64,000 nt of DNA from SEAL01 sp032153715 (GCA_032153715.1 JALDYR010000002.1:282960-346959), one strand, 5' to 3'; counted from the stretch's first letter, positions 8,876 to 18,524 are shown. Translations and numbers: made by a program. The notes: generated by a model not told the origin, from the letters alone.

Positions 8876-11001
8876 TAGGTCAAAAAATATACAAGTTAAA
8901 TATGGGTATCGGTCTTTTTATTGGACTAGCTATTGCTATGGTCGGGGTTTGCCTCAGCGCAAGTACTGCCGAGGCACAAACGGTGACGCCAGGAATCTGT
9001 CGCACGGCTATCGTGCTGGACGTGTCTAGTTCGGTCGATAATCAAGAGCTTAATATTATGCGTAACCAGGTGCGACGTTTATTTCAGCCTGGAGGGTTGT
9101 ATGACGATAAGATACAGTTAGCATTTTGGACATTCTCTCACCAGGATGACACGGACAATAATGGCACCCCTAACTATAACGCGCCATTTTATAGTTACGT
9201 TTCATCTCGTGGGGAGAACAGTAACTTTACGAGAGCATTGAACTCACCGCGCTTCGCTGGCACGACGAATTATCAACAAGGATTTGCCTATAATGGCGGT
9301 ACACGTAACCCCTACCTTAATAGCATTATCAATTCAACTGATATTATCGCGTTTCTAACGGACGGGATTCCGAACAGGCCCGCTCTGATAGGGTGGTTAA
9401 CCTTATTTAATCCAACTCCTCAGTCGGCGCTGGACGCCGGACGCTCGGCTGTACTGAAGCACCGAGCTGCTGGTCGAGATATTGTTGGTGGGTTAATTGG
9501 TGATTTTTCTGCCGAACCGCTGAATTACGTCATGAATGGCAGTAAGACGAATGGCACGGACGTATTTCGTATTAGTGGCGGCTTTGATGATCTGGCCGTT
9601 AAGCTGCGTGGGCAAATTGGACCGAAGTGTGCAATGCTTAATCCCCCGCAACCTTCAGTGACGTATTCATTACGACCTGCTGTGTCGGCAAGTCCGACCA
9701 TTGGCGAGCAGGGTGAGAAAGTGTCATTTAGTTACGCTATTAATAATAGTCAGCCAGCAACTAATCCGAGTGCAAGTTACTCGACTATTGGCCTTAAGGT
9801 AAATCCTGGCGTATCGACGGGTCCAGTCACTGGCTACACAAATGGCTACAAAGATGACGGCACTTCGGTGTCAGCGATTGGTAACGCCTTGATCAATCAA
9901 CTGGGAGGGTCTAGCAAGGCGTCGCTTGTGGCGAGCGCTCCGAGTGGTACGTGGAGTAAGGCGAGCAGTATTCCGAACGAAGACTTTATCATTCCGTTGA
10001 GTGCTCAAGCAGGAGAGAAGTATTGTCGAGTCTTGGTAATTACAAAGCCAACTGAAGCGGCGACGCCGCAGTACCGCTATTCTTCGGCGGTGTGCTTTAC
10101 GGTGGGTAAAAAGCCGAAGGTGCAGATTCATGGCGGTGATTTGCAGGTAGGGCGCACGTTTATTGATAGTGCGACGGTGAGCTCGCTCCAAAGTATTGTG
10201 CGATCTAGTACGACGACCCTGGGTACCAAGACCTTTGGTAGTTGGATAGAATATGGCGTCATGGCGCCGGGTGTTATTACCGGGACGGCATCCGCCGCCG
10301 GTCTGCAAGGGGGTAATACGAGTAATCAGCAGCAGAACTGGAGTAAGCTGTCGTTTGCAAACGAACCAGCGATTGGCAACTTTACCGATCCAGCGAGTAA
10401 ATGGATTCCGGATGTAGCGGGAGCACTGCGGCGATTATATGACGAAGTGACGGCGCCGCGTGTTAGTGGTACGGTTGCGCTCGACGCGAGTCGTAAAGGT
10501 CTCTATGTTGCTTCTGGGGATATTAAATTAAGCAGCTACCAATTTAGGACGCCAGGGCAAACAGTGATACTCTATGCACCGTCAAATACAGTGACAATTG
10601 CGGGCGACATTACCTATGGCGCGCAGCGCATGTCCTCAAGTAAAGACATTCCACAGCTAGTGGTTATCGCTAATCGGATTAATATCGAAAGTGGTGTCGG
10701 GCAAGTCGACGGTTGGCTGGTGGCAAATGGCGAACAGGGCCGAATTGACACTTGTTCTGACGTGAGCGCACTGACAACGCTGCTTTGTTCGAAGCAGCTA
10801 ACGGTGAACGGGCCGGTGATGGCAAAGCAACTATTTTTGAAACGCACTGCTGGAGCACAGGGAAATGACGACAGCGCACGCGATACGGCAGCCGAGAAGT
10901 TTAACTTGCGAGCTGATGCGTATCTATGGGCCTATAGCATTAGTAGTAACGAGCGGCGCGTGATTACAACGTACACAACCGAGTTGTCACCGCGATTCTA
11001 G
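8872..11001 (+). CDS. Secreted VWA-domain protein, adhesin candidate (copy 2)
   Basis: 709 residues, start GTG at 8872 overlapping the TPR gene's stop. The domain plan matches copy 1: signal segment (about 11-31), VWA domain with D50-x-S52-x-S54 (DVSSS), Thr of GTTNYQQ and DG of FLTDGIPN, then the long beta-rich region and the conserved C-terminal block ending in TTYTTELSPRF. The C-terminal half is more conserved between copies than the VWA face, which fits diversification of ligand binding on a fixed stalk; that reading is inference. No terminator is apparent before pilM, so read-through into the pilus operon is possible. Confidence 0.8.
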   Translation: MIGQKIYKLNMGIGLFIGLAIAMVGVCLSASTAEAQTVTPGICRTAIVLDVSSSVDNQELNIMRNQVRRLFQPGGLYDDKIQLAFWTFSHQDDTDNNGTPNYNAPFYSYVSSRGENSNFTRALNSPRFAGTTNYQQGFAYNGGTRNPYLNSIINSTDIIAFLTDGIPNRPALIGWLTLFNPTPQSALDAGRSAVLKHRAAGRDIVGGLIGDFSAEPLNYVMNGSKTNGTDVFRISGGFDDLAVKLRGQIGPKCAMLNPPQPSVTYSLRPAVSASPTIGEQGEKVSFSYAINNSQPATNPSASYSTIGLKVNPGVSTGPVTGYTNGYKDDGTSVSAIGNALINQLGGSSKASLVASAPSGTWSKASSIPNEDFIIPLSAQAGEKYCRVLVITKPTEAATPQYRYSSAVCFTVGKKPKVQIHGGDLQVGRTFIDSATVSSLQSIVRSSTTTLGTKTFGSWIEYGVMAPGVITGTASAAGLQGGNTSNQQQNWSKLSFANEPAIGNFTDPASKWIPDVAGALRRLYDEVTAPRVSGTVALDASRKGLYVASGDIKLSSYQFRTPGQTVILYAPSNTVTIAGDITYGAQRMSSSKDIPQLVVIANRINIESGVGQVDGWLVANGEQGRIDTCSDVSALTTLLCSKQLTVNGPVMAKQLFLKRTAGAQGNDDSARDTAAEKFNLRADAYLWAYSISSNERRVITTYTTELSPRF

Positions 11002-11087
11002 TGAGTGATGACGCGATCCGCTATAGGGGTGATATGACGCGCCTGGAAAAAGACAAAAATAGGCTAGGATAACTGAAAACGCTTGTG

Positions 11088-11093
11088 TATAAT
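11088..11093 (+). promoter_or_regulatory. -10 box upstream of pilM
   Basis: TATAAT ends 10 nt before the ATG at 11104. The 4-5 nt leader this predicts would not include the purine-rich gagggg just upstream of the ATG in full. Confidence 0.55.
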
Positions 11094-11103
11094 GAGGGGT
11101 AAT

Positions 11104-12150
11104 ATGGCTATTATAAAAGGAGTGGGCGATTTCTTCGGATTAGACATTGGTACGACTGCCGTTCGGGTAGTACAGCTATCAAAGACTGGTCAGGATAGGT
11201 GGGCTCTCAAACATTACGGATACGCACCAATTGATGCAAAATTAGCTGAGGCAAGCTCTGCGGAAGCGCGGCATCGACTTGGTGAAGTGATTATGACAGT
11301 GGTGGGGCAAAGTGGTATCAAGGCTAAAAGCGTGGCGATTGGCCTCCCCTCAAACAAAACATTCATTACGGTGGTTGACATGCCACTGGTATCTGAGGCG
11401 GAGCTTCGCAGTACGATTAAATATCAAATCGATGAATACATCCCAATGTCAGGCGACGATGCAAAAGTTGACTGGAAGGTATTGGGTCGTTCGCTGCATG
11501 ATCCATCAAAGCAAGAAGTCTTGCTCGCAAGTACGGCAAATTCTTTTAGTGAAGATCGCCTTGATTTCATCGAGAGTCTCGGGTTTGATGTTGTGGCCGC
11601 CGAACCTGACTCAATTGCTATGATTCGGCCAATTCTACCAAAAACAGCTCATGATGCGCAGCTAATCATCGATATCGGCGAGCTATCAACTGACGTGGCG
11701 ATTACCTATGAAGACATGCCGCGTCTAGTGCGCACGATTCCAAGTGGTTTGTCGGCGCTTGTGCGTGCGGCTGTACAGAATTTGAATATCCAAGAAGATC
11801 AAGCGCGACAGTTTATCTTGAAATTTGGCCTGACGCCAGACAAGCTAGAGGGACAAGTCGCGCGTGCGCTTGAAAGTACGCTTGACGGCTTCGTGTCGGA
11901 GCTTAGTAAATCAGTGAAATTCTTTGAAACACGTTATCCGTCAGTGCCAGTTGGTGGTGTGATACTTTCAGGATATGCGAGCGTTATCCCAGAGCTTGGC
12001 AGCTATATTGGTCAAAAAACAGCCATTACGACAGCGATAGCTGATCCGTGGCGTAATGTTGATGTGCCAGCTGGTGATCAACGACTGGCGGCAGTGCGAG
12101 CTGAATTTTCAACGGTGATTGGCCTTGCGCAGAGGAGTGCTGAATCATGA
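11104..12150 (+). CDS. pilM: Type IV pilus assembly protein PilM
   Basis: 348 residues with the actin/FtsA-like ATPase fold: phosphate 1 motif GLDIGTTAVRVVQL near the N-terminus, phosphate 2 motif IIDIGELSTDVAI and a late VILSGYAS segment. PilM is a cytoplasmic ring protein that links the pilus motor to PilN. The ATG at 11104 is chosen over an ATG 21 nt upstream because the upstream one overlaps the -10 box and the family motif starts just after 11104. It is the first gene of the pilus locus and overlaps pilN (ATGA). Confidence 0.9.
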   Translation: MAIIKGVGDFFGLDIGTTAVRVVQLSKTGQDRWALKHYGYAPIDAKLAEASSAEARHRLGEVIMTVVGQSGIKAKSVAIGLPSNKTFITVVDMPLVSEAELRSTIKYQIDEYIPMSGDDAKVDWKVLGRSLHDPSKQEVLLASTANSFSEDRLDFIESLGFDVVAAEPDSIAMIRPILPKTAHDAQLIIDIGELSTDVAITYEDMPRLVRTIPSGLSALVRAAVQNLNIQEDQARQFILKFGLTPDKLEGQVARALESTLDGFVSELSKSVKFFETRYPSVPVGGVILSGYASVIPELGSYIGQKTAITTAIADPWRNVDVPAGDQRLAAVRAEFSTVIGLAQRSAES

Positions 12151-12863
12151 TTGAAATTAACCTCATACCAGATGTCAAACAAGAGCTTTTAAAGGCTCAG
12201 CGTGTTCGTAACTACGTCATTAGCGGGGCGGTTATTGGTGGCATCGCTTCCATTGCAATTGTGGGCGTCTTGGTGCTTGTCATGATCAGCCAAGCAGTTG
12301 CTGGTGGCGTGTTTGATGCTTCGATCAAAGATCTCGATAAAAAACTACAAAGCGAAAGTGACCTGTCAAAGATCTTGACGGTTCAAAACCAACTTGATCG
12401 CCTATCTGATATGCACAAGACAAAGAATATCGATTCACGTCTGTTCCCGTTACTTGACGCCATCAACCCAAGCGCGCCAAATAATGTGACAATTTCGACA
12501 GTAAAGATTGACGCTGAAACAAAAACAATTTCTATTGAAGGCCAAGCGACTAACATGTATGAAGCGGCGGAGGCGTTTAAAAAGACAATCGTAGGAACAA
12601 CTTTGCAGTATCGCGACGAGGAGGGTACTGAGCAAAAAGTATCTCTTGTGAAGAGCGCTAGTGACGTGACGTCATCAGATATTGGCGTGAGCGAAGACGC
12701 GTCGGGTAAGAAAGTACTGCGTTTAACGATGACGTTTACCTATCCTGACCAATTGTTCTCACGCTTGGCAGAGAATGCGGTTATCCAGAGCCCTGCGCGC
12801 AGTAATGTGACAGACTCATACCTCCGCGTTCCTCAAAGCCTATTTAGTGAAGGGGATAAATAA
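12147..12863 (+). CDS. pilN: Type IV pilus assembly protein PilN
   Basis: 238 residues. It begins with MIEINLIPD, the INLLP-type N-terminal motif by which PilN binds the PilM groove, followed by a single membrane helix (about 27-52) and an extracytoplasmic domain of ferredoxin-like type. The start overlaps the pilM stop (ATGA), indicating coupled translation. Confidence 0.88.
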   Translation: MIEINLIPDVKQELLKAQRVRNYVISGAVIGGIASIAIVGVLVLVMISQAVAGGVFDASIKDLDKKLQSESDLSKILTVQNQLDRLSDMHKTKNIDSRLFPLLDAINPSAPNNVTISTVKIDAETKTISIEGQATNMYEAAEAFKKTIVGTTLQYRDEEGTEQKVSLVKSASDVTSSDIGVSEDASGKKVLRLTMTFTYPDQLFSRLAENAVIQSPARSNVTDSYLRVPQSLFSEGDK

Positions 12864-12864
12864 G

Positions 12865-13542
12865 ATGGATACAAAATCAGTTGGACTACGTAAGCGTCAG
12901 CAAATTGTTAAGGCAAACCAAGTCATGTTCTTGTGGGTGGCGGGTGCCTCAGTGGTTATCGGCTTTGCGATTGTGATTAGTATTTTCCTCGGCCAGAAGA
13001 TATTGTTTGGTCAAAAGGTGATTGCAAAAAAGCTCGAGACGCAGTCGACTTTGAATCAGAATATTAAGGTTGTTTCGACCCTTCGTGATAATGTCCGCGT
13101 GCTTGATACGAACGAAGCACTAAAGTCAGTTCGGTTGAGTGATAGCGATCGTCCGATTCAGTCAGTTCTTGATGCGCTGCCTGCTGATGCTAATGATACG
13201 GCGCTTGGGTCATCGCTGACCTCTCGTATCATTGGGGGGATTAACGGAGTGACGCTTGAAGCGATTACCGTACAGCCGGTTTCGGGTGCAAGCGAAGTGG
13301 AATCAGTCTCAAGTGAAGGCTTCAATCGCATTAACTTTAGTTTTTCGGTCTCAGTCAATGCCTCGGATACAGATTCACTACGAGAAGTCCTGCGTCGTGT
13401 AGAAGGTTCTATCCGCGCTATTAATATCACCGGCCTTTCGGTTGAAAGTCAGGGCACAAAACGAGTGATGTCAGCGGTTGGCTATGCTTACTATGAGCCA
13501 GCTAAGACGATTGAAATGAAGGAAGAGGTGGTTCGTCCATGA
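12865..13542 (+). CDS. pilO: PilO-like pilus inner-membrane protein
   Basis: 225 residues from the ATG at 12865, placed one base after the pilN stop and preceded by gaagggg. One membrane helix (about 20-45), then a coiled segment and an alpha/beta domain. Position between pilN and pilB plus the architecture support a PilO role (dimer partner of PilN); direct sequence similarity is weak, so the name rests mainly on context. Confidence 0.7.
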   Translation: MDTKSVGLRKRQQIVKANQVMFLWVAGASVVIGFAIVISIFLGQKILFGQKVIAKKLETQSTLNQNIKVVSTLRDNVRVLDTNEALKSVRLSDSDRPIQSVLDALPADANDTALGSSLTSRIIGGINGVTLEAITVQPVSGASEVESVSSEGFNRINFSFSVSVNASDTDSLREVLRRVEGSIRAINITGLSVESQGTKRVMSAVGYAYYEPAKTIEMKEEVVRP

Positions 13543-13757
13543 AAAAATCAGATATTGCAGCACTGATCTTGATCGCATCATTGAGTATGTTGACAGCGTA
13601 TTTTATCGCTAATGCGGTTATCGGCAAGCCAAACTCCGAAAGCGTGAAAGTGAAGACGGTTGAAAAGATTTCAGGCGATGTCGCCGAACCAGATCCAGGC
13701 GTCTTTAACAAAGAGGCAATTAATCCAACGGTCGAAGTGATCGTTGGTGAGAAATAA
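13539..13757 (+). CDS. Small single-pass membrane protein of the pilus locus
   Basis: 72 residues: one N-terminal membrane helix (about 6-27) and a short extracytoplasmic tail with a Pro/Asp-rich middle (AEPDPGVF). It overlaps the PilO-like gene (ATGA) and precedes pilB, the slot held by pilP in classical loci, but it is far shorter and has no lipobox. It may be a minimal alignment-complex component. Confidence 0.7.
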   Translation: MKKSDIAALILIASLSMLTAYFIANAVIGKPNSESVKVKTVEKISGDVAEPDPGVFNKEAINPTVEVIVGEK

Positions 13758-13780
13758 AAATCCAATAGGACTATAATATA

Positions 13781-15544
13781 GTGGCATTACTTACAACAGA
13801 CATGCAGGACAAGCTCATCGCTCTTCTCTCTGAGGAGGGTATTGTTGATGCGCAGTTGTTGAGTGACACTAAACAAGAAGCTGAATCGACAAATAAGCCA
13901 CTTGTTGCGCTTTTAACCGAGCGGCGTATCATCGATGATGAAATGCTGACACATGCCTTGGCGCAGCTTTCAGGCGTGCCATATGTGAACCTTACCAACA
14001 GTTTGATTAATCAACAGATTCTTGACTTACTGCCAGAGGATGTCGCCGAGCGGTTCATGGCCGTGCCACTTGCTGAGGCGCAAAACCGCCTCGCTGTGGC
14101 AATGGTTGATGCTAGTAACGTGCAAGCGGTCGATTATTTGGCGAATTTAATCGAGCGACCACTCAAGGTCTTCATGGCGTCAGAGGCGGGGATTCGTCAT
14201 ATTCTCGATCAGTACCGCACCGATCTTTCAACGGTTGATGCTGCTGCGGAAGTCTCTGAAGAAGAGGCAAATCAAGAAGAACGCGCGAATATCAAGACAC
14301 TGGTACAGGACTCGCCAATTAGTCGCGCGCTTAGTACTATTCTTGAGTATGCAGTGAAGAGTCGCGCCAGTGATATTCATATCGAGCCACTTGAATCTGC
14401 TTTGAAGATTCGCTGTCGGGTTGATGGTGTCCTGCGTGAGATCATGCAACTGCCAAAATCTATCGAGCCAGCACTAGTTAGTCGTATAAAAATTTTATCC
14501 GATCTGAAAATTGACGAACATCGTGTTCCGCAGGATGGCCAGTTTGCTGTGAAGGTTGCCAACAAGGACGTCGACCTTCGTATCGCGATTAGCCCGGTGG
14601 TGTGGGGTGAACAAGTTGTGATCCGTCTGCTTGATAAATCCGGTAACTCATTTGACCTCGGTGAAATGGGCTATGCCGGTCGTTCACTACGCATGATCCT
14701 CAAGGGTATTAAACGACCAAACGGTATGGTGCTGACTTCGGGTCCAACGGGATCAGGTAAGTCGACAAGTCTGTACGCTCTGATTAAAGAGATTAAAGAT
14801 GACACAGTGAACATTGTGACGCTTGAGGATCCAGTTGAGTACAAGATGGAGGGCGTCAACCAAATTCAAGTCAGTAGTGAAGTAGGACTAACGTTTGCCA
14901 ATGGTCTTCGCTCGGTACTACGTCAGGACCCTGATATTGTGATGGTGGGTGAGATTCGTGATGACGAAACCGCGAACTTAGCGGTTCAGGCGGCATTAAC
15001 GGGACACTTAGTCTTTAGTACGCTACACACCAATAGTGCCGCTGGCGTCTTGCCACGTTTGCTGGATATGAAAATTGAACCGTTCTTGATTGCAAGTACG
15101 GTGAATACAATTATTGGTCAGCGTTTGGTTCGCCGTATTGCCGAAAAACGGGATGCCTATCAATCGACGCCAATCGAGACGCAGAACATTTTAGCAACCG
15201 TTGGCCACTTGCTCCCAAAGACGCCAGCCGAGGTGGCGCAGGTGTCTGAGGATCTAGGCTATAAAGACTTGCCACTGGCAGGCCAAAATGCTTATACTCT
15301 ATTCAAGGGTAAAGATACGCCAGCCACGCCTCGGGGGTACGCCGGACGTGCCGGCTTGTATGAAGTGATGGATGTCACCGAAGAAATCCAACAGCTGATT
15401 GTTAAGCGGGCGACATCAGCCGAGATTCAGCGCAAGGCGGTGGAGCAGGGGATGATAACGATGCGCCAAGATGGATACCTTAAAGCGCTACAAGGCATTA
15501 CAACGATCGAAGAAGTGAATCGCGTAACCGCGGATACGGCATAA
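13781..15544 (+). CDS. pilB: Pilus extension ATPase PilB (GspE family)
   Basis: 587 residues: an N-terminal MshEN-type domain (about 1-150), then the secretion ATPase core with Walker A GPTGSGKSTSLYAL (about residues 320-333), Asp box DIHIEP, Walker B VGEIRDDETA and His box TLHTN. It powers pilus polymerisation. The GTG at 13781 is only 3 nt after TATAAT (13772-13777); Met at 13800 is an alternative start. The C-terminal zinc-binding tetracysteine of many PilB/GspE proteins is absent (no Cys in the region around 15140-15370). Confidence 0.93.
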   Translation: MALLTTDMQDKLIALLSEEGIVDAQLLSDTKQEAESTNKPLVALLTERRIIDDEMLTHALAQLSGVPYVNLTNSLINQQILDLLPEDVAERFMAVPLAEAQNRLAVAMVDASNVQAVDYLANLIERPLKVFMASEAGIRHILDQYRTDLSTVDAAAEVSEEEANQEERANIKTLVQDSPISRALSTILEYAVKSRASDIHIEPLESALKIRCRVDGVLREIMQLPKSIEPALVSRIKILSDLKIDEHRVPQDGQFAVKVANKDVDLRIAISPVVWGEQVVIRLLDKSGNSFDLGEMGYAGRSLRMILKGIKRPNGMVLTSGPTGSGKSTSLYALIKEIKDDTVNIVTLEDPVEYKMEGVNQIQVSSEVGLTFANGLRSVLRQDPDIVMVGEIRDDETANLAVQAALTGHLVFSTLHTNSAAGVLPRLLDMKIEPFLIASTVNTIIGQRLVRRIAEKRDAYQSTPIETQNILATVGHLLPKTPAEVAQVSEDLGYKDLPLAGQNAYTLFKGKDTPATPRGYAGRAGLYEVMDVTEEIQQLIVKRATSAEIQRKAVEQGMITMRQDGYLKALQGITTIEEVNRVTADTA

Positions 15545-15562
15545 GAAAGACAGGGTGGAAAA

Positions 15563-16633
15563 ATGACAAACCAAGAACTCAGAATTGAAATACTATTAGA
15601 AGAAGTCGTGCGCCGTCGTGCATCTGACCTTCATATTCAGGTTGGTTTGCCGCCTATGCTGCGTATCGATGGGTCGTTGACGCCAATGGCTGGCTTTGAT
15701 GCTCTGGATGAGGCGGCGGTTGAGTTATTAGTCTTTGCCATTCTTGACGTCGAGCAGCGTCAAATCCTTGAAAAGGATAAAGAGTTCGACTTTAGCTTTG
15801 CGTTCGGCAATCTTGGCCGTTTCCGCGTGAACGCTTACTACGAGCGCGGCAATCTTGCAGCTGCGCTGCGTTTGATTCCAAATGAAATCAAGACAATTTC
15901 TGAGCTTGGTGTGCCGCAAGTAGTTACGAACTTCGCTAATTACCCACGAGGGCTCGTCCTTGTCACTGGTCCAACTGGTTCAGGTAAATCAACCACACTT
16001 TCTTCATTGATCGATAAGATTAACGAAGAGACGGCTCAGCATATTATTACAATTGAAGATCCAATTGAATATACGCACAAATCAAAGAAATCAGTTGTCG
16101 TGCAGCGTGAAGTTCACTACGACACTTATAGCTTTTCAGCAGCACTTCGCTCAAGTCTTCGCCAAGACCCAGACGTCGTATTGATTGGTGAGCTGCGAGA
16201 CCTCGAGACAATTAGTGCGGCAATTACTATTGCTGAAACTGGCCACTTGGTTCTCGCATCACTGCACACTAACAGTGCCGCGCAGTCAATTGATCGTATG
16301 ATCGACGTCTTTCCGCCGCACCAGCAACCGCAAATTCGCGCCCAGCTGGCAAACATTTTGATGGCGATTTGCTCACAGCGCTTAGTGCCGGCGATTGGGG
16401 GCGGTCGCGTGGTTGCGGCAGAGGTCTTGATTGCAAACCCAGCGGTCCGCAATATTATCCGTGAAGGCAAGAGCCATCAGCTTGATGCTGTCATTCAGAC
16501 TGGTGCCGACGCTGGCATGCAAACGATGGACCGGACGCTCGTTGGTCTCGTACAAAGCGGGGCAGTGACCTATGATGATGCGCGCAGCTTTGCGGTTGAT
16601 CTGACAGAATTCGAAAGGTTGATGAGGGGATAA
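15563..16633 (+). CDS. pilT: Pilus retraction ATPase PilT
   Basis: 356 residues, typical PilT length. Walker A GPTGSGKSTTLSSL, Walker B IGELRDLETI, His box SLHTN, and near the C-terminus VRNIIREGK, the AIRNLIRE-type motif needed for retraction. gacagggtgg lies just upstream as a weak Shine-Dalgarno site. Its presence beside PilB predicts retractable pili. Confidence 0.94.
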   Translation: MTNQELRIEILLEEVVRRRASDLHIQVGLPPMLRIDGSLTPMAGFDALDEAAVELLVFAILDVEQRQILEKDKEFDFSFAFGNLGRFRVNAYYERGNLAAALRLIPNEIKTISELGVPQVVTNFANYPRGLVLVTGPTGSGKSTTLSSLIDKINEETAQHIITIEDPIEYTHKSKKSVVVQREVHYDTYSFSAALRSSLRQDPDVVLIGELRDLETISAAITIAETGHLVLASLHTNSAAQSIDRMIDVFPPHQQPQIRAQLANILMAICSQRLVPAIGGGRVVAAEVLIANPAVRNIIREGKSHQLDAVIQTGADAGMQTMDRTLVGLVQSGAVTYDDARSFAVDLTEFERLMRG

Positions 16634-16635
16634 TT

Positions 16636-17847
16636 ATGCGCAAGTTTAATTACGAAGCGAAAGATACAACAACAAATAAAATTGTGAAAGCAACCGTATC
16701 CGCTGATTCCGAGCGCGCTGCGGCAAAGTTGCTGTTGGCGCAAGGCTTTTCGCCACTCAAAATTGAGGAAATGCAAAGCGGTAGTAATCTATTTGAGCGC
16801 TTGACGAACCGCGTTACATCAAAAGATAAAGTTGTTTTTACAAGACAGCTTTCAACGTTGATTGAGGCGGGTCTCCCAATGTCGCAGAGCCTTCGAACGG
16901 TACTTGAGCAGACACAAAATCGACGCATGCGCGCTGTTGTGCAAGATGTTATTGAATCCGTCGAGGGCGGTAAATCACTGCACGATTCATTTGCGCAACA
17001 TCCTGACATCTTCGACAAGCTCTTTCTTGCACTAGTAGAAGTTGGTGAAGCTTCAGGTACGCTCGACAAGGCATTGCTTCGCGTCGCTGCACAACAAGAG
17101 AAAGATAGTGCAACCATGAGTAAGATTCGCGGTGCGATGACCTATCCGGTTATTGTTCTTTTTGTCATTGTTGGCGTGCTGGCATTTATGCTGCTTACCG
17201 TGGTTCCTCAGGTGGAACGACTCTACGATGACCTCCATCGAGAACTGCCGGTCATTACCTTAATTATGGTGGGGGTCTCAAACTTTATCATTAATTTTTG
17301 GTGGCTGATCTTGATTGCGCTTGTGGCGTTTGGCTACTTCTTTAGTCAGTACCTACGGACTGAAAACGGCGTGCGCATGCTTGATACGTTCAAGTTAAAT
17401 GTACCACTCTTTAGTGGCATGTTTCGCAATCTCTACATGGCGCGTTTTAACCGCACTGGCCAAACATTGCTCGAGTCAGGCGTGGCTATGCTCGATATGC
17501 TTAAGATTAGTAGCGATGCGGTGAGTAATGTCGTTGTAGGCGATAGCGTGAGTCGCGCTGCAGAGAAGGTAAAGGGTGGTAAGGCGCTGTCAGCTGCGCT
17601 CAAGCCTGAAGACTATATCCCAGAACTTGTTCCGCAGATGATCAAGATCGGTGAACAGTCTGGTCGCATTGACGAGATGATGGGCAAGACAGCAAAGATT
17701 TACGAAGATGAACTAGACGAGCAAATCCGCACGATCTCAACGGCTATCGAACCAATTTTAATGGTCGTGCTAGCGGTAGTTGCCGGCGGTATGGTGGCGG
17801 CAATCTTGCTTCCAATCTACAGTCTAGTCGGCAATATTCAAGCCTAG
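16636..17847 (+). CDS. pilC: Pilus inner-membrane platform protein PilC
   Basis: 403 residues with the duplicated T2SSF fold: cytoplasmic helical domain with FTRQLSTLIEAGLPM, membrane helices near 170-195 and 215-240, the second cytoplasmic domain with FNRTGQTLLESGV, and a C-terminal helix near 370-395. PilC is the platform on which PilB and PilT act. It begins 2 nt after the pilT stop with gatgagggg as Shine-Dalgarno. Confidence 0.93.
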   Translation: MRKFNYEAKDTTTNKIVKATVSADSERAAAKLLLAQGFSPLKIEEMQSGSNLFERLTNRVTSKDKVVFTRQLSTLIEAGLPMSQSLRTVLEQTQNRRMRAVVQDVIESVEGGKSLHDSFAQHPDIFDKLFLALVEVGEASGTLDKALLRVAAQQEKDSATMSKIRGAMTYPVIVLFVIVGVLAFMLLTVVPQVERLYDDLHRELPVITLIMVGVSNFIINFWWLILIALVAFGYFFSQYLRTENGVRMLDTFKLNVPLFSGMFRNLYMARFNRTGQTLLESGVAMLDMLKISSDAVSNVVVGDSVSRAAEKVKGGKALSAALKPEDYIPELVPQMIKIGEQSGRIDEMMGKTAKIYEDELDEQIRTISTAIEPILMVVLAVVAGGMVAAILLPIYSLVGNIQA

Positions 17848-17945
17848 CAATAAATGCTAGACATTGTCGACGTACTAAGATAGTATAAAACGTAAGCGTA
17901 ATGACGCAAAAATTAACACGTTCATAGAAAGGGTGGTATAACTTC

Positions 17946-18440
17946 ATGAACAGCACACGGACGAATAACGAGAAGGGATTTACGATCATCGAGGTCGTTC
18001 TCGTCTTGGCAATTGCAGCATTGATCTTTCTGATGGTGTTTATCGCACTGCCTGCATTGCAGAGTAGTCAGCGAAATACGCAGCGTCGCCAGGACATGGG
18101 GCGTATCATGACCCAAATCTCCAACTATCAGTCATCAAATCGTGGTAAGATTCCACCAGTCGCATCGTTTACGACGAGTTCGACAGGATTTGTTGACAAG
18201 TATCTGAACGGTACTGGAGCAGTCGCTAATGTGGATGAATACTCTGACCCTACAACGGGAACAGGATACACCTTTACGACGACATCCGCTGACCCTACAG
18301 CGCCAGGAACCGTCAACTACCAAGTTGGCTATGTCTGTGGTACGGACGGCGCAACTGCGGCCGGATCTGGACGTAACTTTGTGCTTCGCACGAAGCTTGA
18401 AGGCCAGGACGCACTATACTGCATCGACAACCGTTCATAG
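17946..18440 (+). CDS. pilA: Type IV prepilin, probable major pilin
   Basis: 164 residues. Short basic leader ending in EKG, then FTIIEVVLVLAIAALIFLMV with the conserved Glu5, the processing and assembly signature of type IV pilins. Two cysteines (in YVCGTD and LYCIDN) can close a C-terminal disulfide loop. A strong Shine-Dalgarno (aaagggtgg), its own roughly 100-nt upstream region and a following terminator set it apart from the rest of the locus, as expected for the abundant subunit. Confidence 0.88.
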   Translation: MNSTRTNNEKGFTIIEVVLVLAIAALIFLMVFIALPALQSSQRNTQRRQDMGRIMTQISNYQSSNRGKIPPVASFTTSSTGFVDKYLNGTGAVANVDEYSDPTTGTGYTFTTTSADPTAPGTVNYQVGYVCGTDGATAAGSGRNFVLRTKLEGQDALYCIDNRS

Positions 18441-18461
18441 GCTGTCTCCAGGCTTTTGCTC

Positions 18462-18497
18462 AACACACCACTCGGTATGAGTGGTGTGTTTTTGTTT
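18462..18497 (+). terminator. Terminator after the major pilin gene
   Basis: Stem aacacaccactc (18462-18473) / gagtggtgtgtt (18479-18490) with loop ggtat, followed by tttgtttt. It gives the pilin a short separate transcript. Confidence 0.88.
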
Positions 18498-18518
18498 TGT
18501 TGTTTATGGTTAAGCTGC

Positions 18519-18524
18519 TATGAT
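18519..18524 (+). promoter_or_regulatory. -10 box of the prepilin peptidase gene, leaderless spacing
   Basis: TATGAT ends 8 nt before the ATG at 18533; no Shine-Dalgarno is visible. Confidence 0.55.

Noticed and set aside
17848..17945. Extra gene between pilC and the major pilin
   Set aside because: No frame; it is the pilin's leader with promoter-like bases and a strong Shine-Dalgarno site.
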